NCBI GenBank assembly: GCA_944387575.1 | Contig: CALXFK010000097.1 | Span: 1 to 34,490, forward strand | Length of the DNA: 34,490 nucleotides | Reading direction: 5' to 3' | Origin: an uncultured Clostridia bacterium | GTDB lineage: Bacteria > Bacillota > Clostridia > Oscillospirales > JAAYOS01 | Shown: positions 30,069 to 34,490 of the stretch, piece by piece | How the letters are laid out: each line of letters begins with the position of its first letter | Numbering within the stretch: position 1 is the stretch's first letter | Program-made: the position numbers and the translations under genes | The notes under the pieces: model-generated | Told to the model about the DNA's origin: nothing | Seen by the model: the letters and a program-made list of their open reading frames with translations, nothing else | The model's database searches: none

Positions 30069-31841
30069 ATGGATATGGTTAACGTCAAGGTAAACGGCGT
30101 CGAAATACAGGTGCCGGCCGGAAGCACTGTCCTCGAAGCCGCGCATATCGCGGGAGTGGATATCCCCACCCTCTGCTATATGAAGGAGATAAACGCCATC
30201 GGCGCGTGCCGTATGTGCGTCACCGAGGTCAGCGGGGCGCGCGGACTTGTCGCCGCGTGCGTCTACCCGGTCGCCGAGGGCATGGAGATAAACACCAACT
30301 CGCAGAAGGCTTTCGCCGCGCGGAAGATGACCCTCGAGCTCATACTCTCCAATCACCGTATGGAGTGCCTGACCTGCTCGCGCAGCCAGAACTGCGAGCT
30401 CCAGGCTCTTGCCAAGGAGTACGGTGTGGAGCAGGTCCGCTTCGGCAACCCCAAGGAGATACAGCCGGACATCGAGTGCTCGACCGCTCACCTCATCCGC
30501 GACAACTCCAAGTGCGTTCTCTGCCGCCGCTGCGTGGCAGTCTGCCGTTACAATCAGCACGCCGCGGTCATCGGACCGTCGATGCGTGGTTTCTCGACCC
30601 ATATCGGTTCCGCGTTTGAGCGCGGACTGGGCGAGGTCGCGTGCGTGAGCTGCGGTCAGTGCATCGCGGTCTGCCCGACCGGCGCTCTGACCGAGGTCGA
30701 TAACACTGCCGACGTCTGGGCGGCTCTTGCCGACCCGTCGAAGCACGTCGTCGTCGGCAGCGCCCCGTCGGTGCGCGCCGCGCTCGGCGAGGAGTTCGGT
30801 ATGCCGATAGGCACCAATGTCGAGGGCAAGATGGCGACCGCTCTGCGCCGCCTCGGCTTCGACGCGGTGTTCGATGTCAACGCGAGCGCCGACCTCACCA
30901 TCATGGAGGAGGGTCACGAGTTTATCGAGCGCCTCACCAACGGCGGCGTCCTCCCGCTGATAACCTCCTGCTCGCCCGGATGGATACGCTTCTGCGAGCA
31001 GTACTACCCCGAGTTCATCCCGAACCTGTCGAGCTGCAAGAGCCCGCAGCAGATGTTCGGCGCGATGATGAAGAGCTACTATGCAAAGAAGAAGGGGCTC
31101 GACCCGAAGGACATATATGTCGTGACCGTCATGCCGTGCACCGCGAAGAAGTACGAGGTGCGCCGTCCCGACCAGTCGTCGGTCGACGGTCTGTGGGACG
31201 TTGACGCGACCATCACCACCCGCGAGCTGGGCAAGATGATACGCCGCGCAGGCATCGATTTCGTCTCGCTCGGGGACAGCGGTTTCGATCCCGAGTTCGG
31301 CGCGTTCAGCGGCGCGGGAGTCATCTTCGGTGCGACCGGCGGCGTCATGGAGGCTGCTCTGCGTACCGTCGTTGAGGTCGTCAGCGGCAAGGAGCTTCCG
31401 AAGCTCGAGTTCACCGAGGTTCGCGGAATCGAGGGCATCAAAGAGGCGAGCTACCAGGTCACCGACGACCTCACCGTCAAGGTCGCGGTCGCGAACGGTC
31501 TTGAGAATGCGTCCCGCCTGCTCGAGAAGATCAAGAAGGGCGAAGCGAACTACCATTTCATCGAGATCATGGCGTGCCCCGGCGGCTGCGTCAACGGCGG
31601 CGGTCAGCCGATACAGCCCGGCAAGATCCGCAACTTCGTCGACCTGCGCAAGGAGCGTGCAAAGGCGCTTTATAACCAGGACGACGCGATGAACCTCCGC
31701 AAGAGCCACGAGAGCCCGCTCATGAAGGAAGTTTACGGCGACTTCCTCGGCGAGCCCGGCAGCCACCTCGCACACGAGCTGCTGCACACCAAGTACTATG
31801 CCCGTCCCAAATACCCCGGATTCGAGGCGGACAGAGCCTGA
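30069..31841 (+). CDS. hydA: [FeFe] hydrogenase catalytic subunit HydA (trimeric, NAD-linked type)
   Basis: The 590-residue protein makes or oxidises H2. Domains in order: [2Fe-2S] (C36, C47, C50, C64); His-Cys [4Fe-4S] (H96, C100, C103, C109); two [4Fe-4S] motifs (C149-C159 and C192-C202); H-cluster domain with L1 TSCSPGW (299-305), L2 MPCTAKKYE (355-363), L3 MACPGGCVNGGGQP (501-514); and a C-terminal small-subunit-like tail (about 535-590). The second Cys of the usual TSCCPGW is Ser302. AGGAGG lies 9 bases before the ATG. It ends the operon, followed by a strong terminator. No HydE/F/G maturases are in this window and must be elsewhere. Confidence 0.97.
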   Translation: MDMVNVKVNGVEIQVPAGSTVLEAAHIAGVDIPTLCYMKEINAIGACRMCVTEVSGARGLVAACVYPVAEGMEINTNSQKAFAARKMTLELILSNHRMECLTCSRSQNCELQALAKEYGVEQVRFGNPKEIQPDIECSTAHLIRDNSKCVLCRRCVAVCRYNQHAAVIGPSMRGFSTHIGSAFERGLGEVACVSCGQCIAVCPTGALTEVDNTADVWAALADPSKHVVVGSAPSVRAALGEEFGMPIGTNVEGKMATALRRLGFDAVFDVNASADLTIMEEGHEFIERLTNGGVLPLITSCSPGWIRFCEQYYPEFIPNLSSCKSPQQMFGAMMKSYYAKKKGLDPKDIYVVTVMPCTAKKYEVRRPDQSSVDGLWDVDATITTRELGKMIRRAGIDFVSLGDSGFDPEFGAFSGAGVIFGATGGVMEAALRTVVEVVSGKELPKLEFTEVRGIEGIKEASYQVTDDLTVKVAVANGLENASRLLEKIKKGEANYHFIEIMACPGGCVNGGGQPIQPGKIRNFVDLRKERAKALYNQDDAMNLRKSHESPLMKEVYGDFLGEPGSHLAHELLHTKYYARPKYPGFEADRA

Positions 31842-31852
31842 AATAATTAAAG

Positions 31853-31884
31853 AAAAGGGTGGGAGCGAAAGCTCCCACCCTTTT
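31853..31884 (+). terminator. Intrinsic terminator of the hydrogenase operon
   Basis: A perfect 14-bp stem (31853-31866 with 31871-31884, loop GAAA) ends in TTTT, 11 bases after the hydA stop. It is flanked by AAAA/TTTT, so it could also stop leftward transcripts. Confidence 0.92.
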
Positions 31885-31905
31885 GCTGTATTCGGCGACA
31901 ATAAA

Positions 31906-31931
31906 AGCGGGAGGGGATTACCCCTCCCGCT
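31906..31931 (-). terminator. Intrinsic terminator of the MBOAT-DHHW operon
   Basis: A perfect 11-bp GC-rich stem (31906-31916 with 31921-31931, loop ATTA) is followed on the minus strand by TTTATTG. It lies 30 bases after the DHHW gene stop. Confidence 0.88.
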
Positions 31932-31961
31932 ATGTGGTGGTGCGGTGTGCTTGTCCTGAAC

Positions 31962-33071
31962 TCAGCGGAACACTACCGTGCCGTTGAGAAGGCTCGACGA
32001 GAGCATGAACAGCACGTCACGGTTCGCGTTTGCCTGTTCGGAGGTGTCCATGAACTGGGGTATCGCCGCCGAATTGATATAGCGGAGGTCGATGACCGTC
32101 ACCCGCTGGTAACCGCTTATGAGCAGCGGCGCGAGGCTGCTGCCGAACGAGTCGCGGAAGATGACGAGTTCGCGGTCGTTTTCTGCGAGCGGGTTGTCGA
32201 TGGTGAGGAACGCCTTCGAGCCGCCGAGGAACAGGTCGTAACCGTCTGTGCCGCCGAACTTATCGGTGGTGTAGACCGGCATCTGCGACGAGCTCTCTGC
32301 GTCATGGACTGTGGCTGCGTCGGTGACCTCATTTGTCAGGTAAACGAGCGTGTCCGGCTCGACCGGGAGCGCCGACTGACCGGCGTACACTCCGTTGAAC
32401 GGGTACATCTCGTGCTCGGTGTACTCGCTTACCGGGTCAAACTCGGTCCCGAGGGCGGCGCTGAGTGCGTCGAGCACCGGCTGGAGATCCTCCTGGCGCC
32501 AGTGGGAGTCGGTGGAGTAGTAGTCGTCCACGCCGAGAAGCCCGAACAGGTCAATGTAGGTCATCGACGGGGAATTTTCCACCATTATCCGCTCAAGCTC
32601 GTCGTAGTCGATTGAAGGGTAACCGTTCGGCTCTGCGAGTACCGCGTTCTTGTCCGGAGGAATTGCGACGAACAGATTCGCGCCCGAGAAGTATTTGGCG
32701 GCGAGCTTCTCGAAGAAGTCCGCGCAGTACGCGACGTGGCTCGAGTTGAGCGTCTTTTCGAATTTTGAAAGCGAGCCGTCCGCGAGGTATATCCCGTCCA
32801 CGTCCTTCTGGGCGAAGAGACCGAGCCGCAGCGCCGCGTTGAGAGTGCGGAAGCTGTCGCGGAGCGGGAACTGGTCGAGCAGGTATTCTTCGAGCGTCTC
32901 GCTGTATTTTGCGGAAAAGACCGAGCTCGCGGTGATTTCGGGGAACTGCGCGAGCGGTCGGCGCTCGGAGTAGCTTATTTCCCCGTCGGGCAGGAGTATC
33001 TCCGCAAGACCGAGGATGGAAATAATGGCGACAAAGCTGACCACTGTGATAATTTTTCTGAGTTTGTTCAT
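31962..33071 (-). CDS. DHHW/AlgX-like protein, probable partner of the O-acyltransferase
   Basis: The 369-residue protein has an N-terminal membrane anchor (IITVVSFVAIISILGLAEIL, about 7-26) and an extracytoplasmic SGNH-like domain of the AlgX/AlgJ/DHHW class. Visible marks are the juxtamembrane SERRPLAQFPEI, DQFPLRDSFRT, the DSHW motif in YYSTDSHWRQEDL (the DHHW variant), and the Ser-containing block VIFRDSFGSSLAPLL near 300-315. Partners of this kind take acetyl or other acyl groups from an MBOAT and transfer them to cell-surface polysaccharide. AGGAGGG lies before the ATG. It is 13 bases after the MBOAT gene, so the pair is one operon. The polymer modified is unknown. Confidence 0.9.
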   Translation of the reverse strand: MNKLRKIITVVSFVAIISILGLAEILLPDGEISYSERRPLAQFPEITASSVFSAKYSETLEEYLLDQFPLRDSFRTLNAALRLGLFAQKDVDGIYLADGSLSKFEKTLNSSHVAYCADFFEKLAAKYFSGANLFVAIPPDKNAVLAEPNGYPSIDYDELERIMVENSPSMTYIDLFGLLGVDDYYSTDSHWRQEDLQPVLDALSAALGTEFDPVSEYTEHEMYPFNGVYAGQSALPVEPDTLVYLTNEVTDAATVHDAESSSQMPVYTTDKFGGTDGYDLFLGGSKAFLTIDNPLAENDRELVIFRDSFGSSLAPLLISGYQRVTVIDLRYINSAAIPQFMDTSEQANANRDVLFMLSSSLLNGTVVFR

Positions 33072-33084
33072 CTGTCAGCCCTCC

Positions 33085-34490
33085 TCAGAAGCGGAAATAC
33101 AGGAACGGATTAAACGAGCCGTTGACTATGCTCGCGGTGCTCGCGAGCAGCATCAGCGCGCAGGAGACCGGCTCGAGAAGCGTCATTGCGCCGCTGTCCT
33201 CGTAGCGCAGCGCGAGCTTGCGGAGCAGCGGCACCGAACCCACCGCCGCAAATGCCAGCAGCAGCGCATAACTGCGCAGGTAGTAGAGCGCCTCGCCGCT
33301 CACGAGCGGGATACCGCCCGCGCCGAACATGCCGCCAATGTCTTCGACCGCGCCGCTCAGTCCGTTTGCGTTGAACAGGACAAACCCGAAGAGTGTCCAT
33401 ACGATAACCCAGACGTGCCCAAATATGCGCGGCGAGCGTTCAAGCACTTTTCCGACCCACAGCTTTTCCACGAGCAGCAGGATTCCGTACATCACGCCCC
33501 ACGCGATGAAGTTCCACTCCGCGCCGTGCCACATTCCGGTGAGGAACCACACTACGAGGATGTTGCGTATCCACTTCACCCTGGAGACGCGGTTTCCGCC
33601 GAGCGGAATGTAGACGTAGTCGCGGAACCAGCCGCCGAGCGTCATGTGCCAGCGCCGCCAGAACTCGGTCACGCTGCGCGAGATATACGGGTAGTTAAAG
33701 TTCTCGGGGAAGTTGAAGCCGAATATCCTGCCGAGACCTATCGCCATGTCGCTATAGCCGGAGAAGTCGTAGTATATCTGGAACATGTACGCGACCGCGT
33801 ACAGCCAGTAGAACAGGATGCTCTTCTCGTCCGATGCGCGGAAAACCGAGCAGAGTTCTCCCATAGAATTTGCGATAATGACCTTTTTGGCAAGTCCGAA
33901 CACGAACCGGCGGGCGCCCGCCGCAAACTGTTCGAGCCCGGTCTCGCGCGCGGCAAGCTCGCTTTCGACGTCCGAGTAGCGAACTATCGGACCGGCGACG
34001 AGCTGCGGGAATAGACAGACGTAGGTCGCAAAGGTCGCGAAGTCGGCGCGGGCGTGGGTGTTGCCACGGTAGACGTCGATGGAGTAGCTCATGGTCTGGA
34101 AGGTGAAGAAGCTGATGCCGAGCGGCAGCGGAACCCCGGTCAGCGGGATTGACGTTCCAAAAATTCCATTGACTATTCCGATTAAGAAGTCAATATACTT
34201 GAAGAACCCGAGCAGCAGCAGGTTTATAACAACCGCGCTTATCAGCGCGCGCTTTGCGGAGGGAGTGTCCCGGTGCTTTTCGATATATATGCCGTGCAGC
34301 CAGTCGGACACCGACGAGAAGAGCAGCAGCAGCGTGTATACCGGCTCCCCGAAGAAGTAAAACAGAAGGCTTGCAGCGAGCAGAACAAAGTTCCGCGCAC
34401 GACCGCCGAGGGCCGTGCGCGGAACCAGGAAATATACTGCAAGCGTCGCGGGAAGAAAGAGGCACAAAAACGTGACGCTTGAAAACAGCA
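33085..34490 (-). CDS. MBOAT family O-acyltransferase (start codon cut by window end)
   Basis: The protein is 467 residues within the window. It belongs to the AlgI/DltB/PatA type of membrane-bound O-acyltransferases with about ten membrane segments. The frame reads (M)LFSSVTFLCLFLPATLAVYF, the usual start; the two bases TG at 34490-34489 match an ATG whose A lies one base outside. Family motifs: LGISFFTFQTMSYSIDVYRG, FPQLVAGPIVRY, YYDFSGYSDMAIGLGRIFGF, NFPENFNYPYISRSVTEFWR and GMWHGAEWNFIAWG containing the catalytic His. It moves acyl groups across the membrane for O-acylation of exported polysaccharide, together with the DHHW protein. Upstream regulation is outside the window. Confidence 0.95.
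   Translation of the reverse strand, partial: LFSSVTFLCLFLPATLAVYFLVPRTALGGRARNFVLLAASLLFYFFGEPVYTLLLLFSSVSDWLHGIYIEKHRDTPSAKRALISAVVINLLLLGFFKYIDFLIGIVNGIFGTSIPLTGVPLPLGISFFTFQTMSYSIDVYRGNTHARADFATFATYVCLFPQLVAGPIVRYSDVESELAARETGLEQFAAGARRFVFGLAKKVIIANSMGELCSVFRASDEKSILFYWLYAVAYMFQIYYDFSGYSDMAIGLGRIFGFNFPENFNYPYISRSVTEFWRRWHMTLGGWFRDYVYIPLGGNRVSRVKWIRNILVVWFLTGMWHGAEWNFIAWGVMYGILLLVEKLWVGKVLERSPRIFGHVWVIVWTLFGFVLFNANGLSGAVEDIGGMFGAGGIPLVSGEALYYLRSYALLLAFAAVGSVPLLRKLALRYEDSGAMTLLEPVSCALMLLASTASIVNGSFNPFLYFRF

Noticed and set aside
19357-31901. Very long open frames opposite serA-serC (19357-21651, plus strand), opposite the hydrogenase operon (27175-29976 and 29883-31901, minus strand)
   Set aside because: They lie antisense to well-identified genes, cross gene boundaries, are rich in Arg/Ala/Asp/Val repeats with no recognisable domains, and reflect the third-position GC bias.

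Overview
The window looks like chromosome of a moderately high-GC, strictly anaerobic, fermentative Gram-positive bacterium of the Clostridia (my guess is an Oscillospirales-like gut lineage). The grounds are the SRP RNA-dnaX-ybaB-recR gene order, a YtvI-like permease, a trimeric NAD-linked [FeFe] hydrogenase locus with NuoE/NuoF-type subunits, strong AGGAGG-type ribosome sites, and frequent GTG/TTG starts. No phage, transposase, integrase, CRISPR array or rRNA was seen.

Layout. 1-1012 (minus strand): tRNA-Pro(GGG), a small unknown gene and rpmB, each with its own terminator. 1083-3152 (plus): a MATE exporter and a small membrane protein with a PH-like tail. 3241-6089 (minus): SRP RNA, dnaX, ybaB and recR. 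6084-14741 (minus): a tightly packed run in transcription order of two COG0523/CobW GTPases (one with a His/Cys-rich repeat insert, one fused to a DUF1980-like domain), a PfkB sugar kinase, TrkA, TrkH, an HD protein, an M32 carboxypeptidase and a PAP2 phosphatase. 14816-18162 (minus): an AI-2E/YtvI-type permease, a beta-helix lipoprotein and a ROK glucokinase. 18295-21738 (minus): metA, and serC-serA behind a strong promoter. 21790-31841 (plus): the hydrogenase locus. 31906-34490 (minus): a DHHW/AlgX-like protein and an MBOAT O-acyltransferase whose start codon is cut by the window end.

The hydrogenase locus is the most interesting part. Its first half encodes a DRTGG protein, an RsbW-like ATPase and a HydS-type [FeFe]-hydrogenase homologue that has Ala where catalytic enzymes carry the proton-transfer Cys. 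Its second half encodes another DRTGG protein, a PHP phosphoesterase, NuoE (HydC), a histidine-kinase-like ATPase without a phosphoacceptor domain, a thioredoxin-fold ferredoxin-like protein with only three Cys, NuoF (HydB) and the catalytic HydA. I infer a hydrogen/redox-sensing and signalling module wired to an electron-bifurcating hydrogenase. Between the halves sit two tandem-duplicated lipoprotein genes and the collapsed remnant of a third copy.

Most start codons were chosen by ribosome-site position, and several differ from the longest open frame (dnaX, PAP2, HD, HydS, serC, ROK kinase, PH-like protein). All functional calls come from motif reading only; no database search was run.
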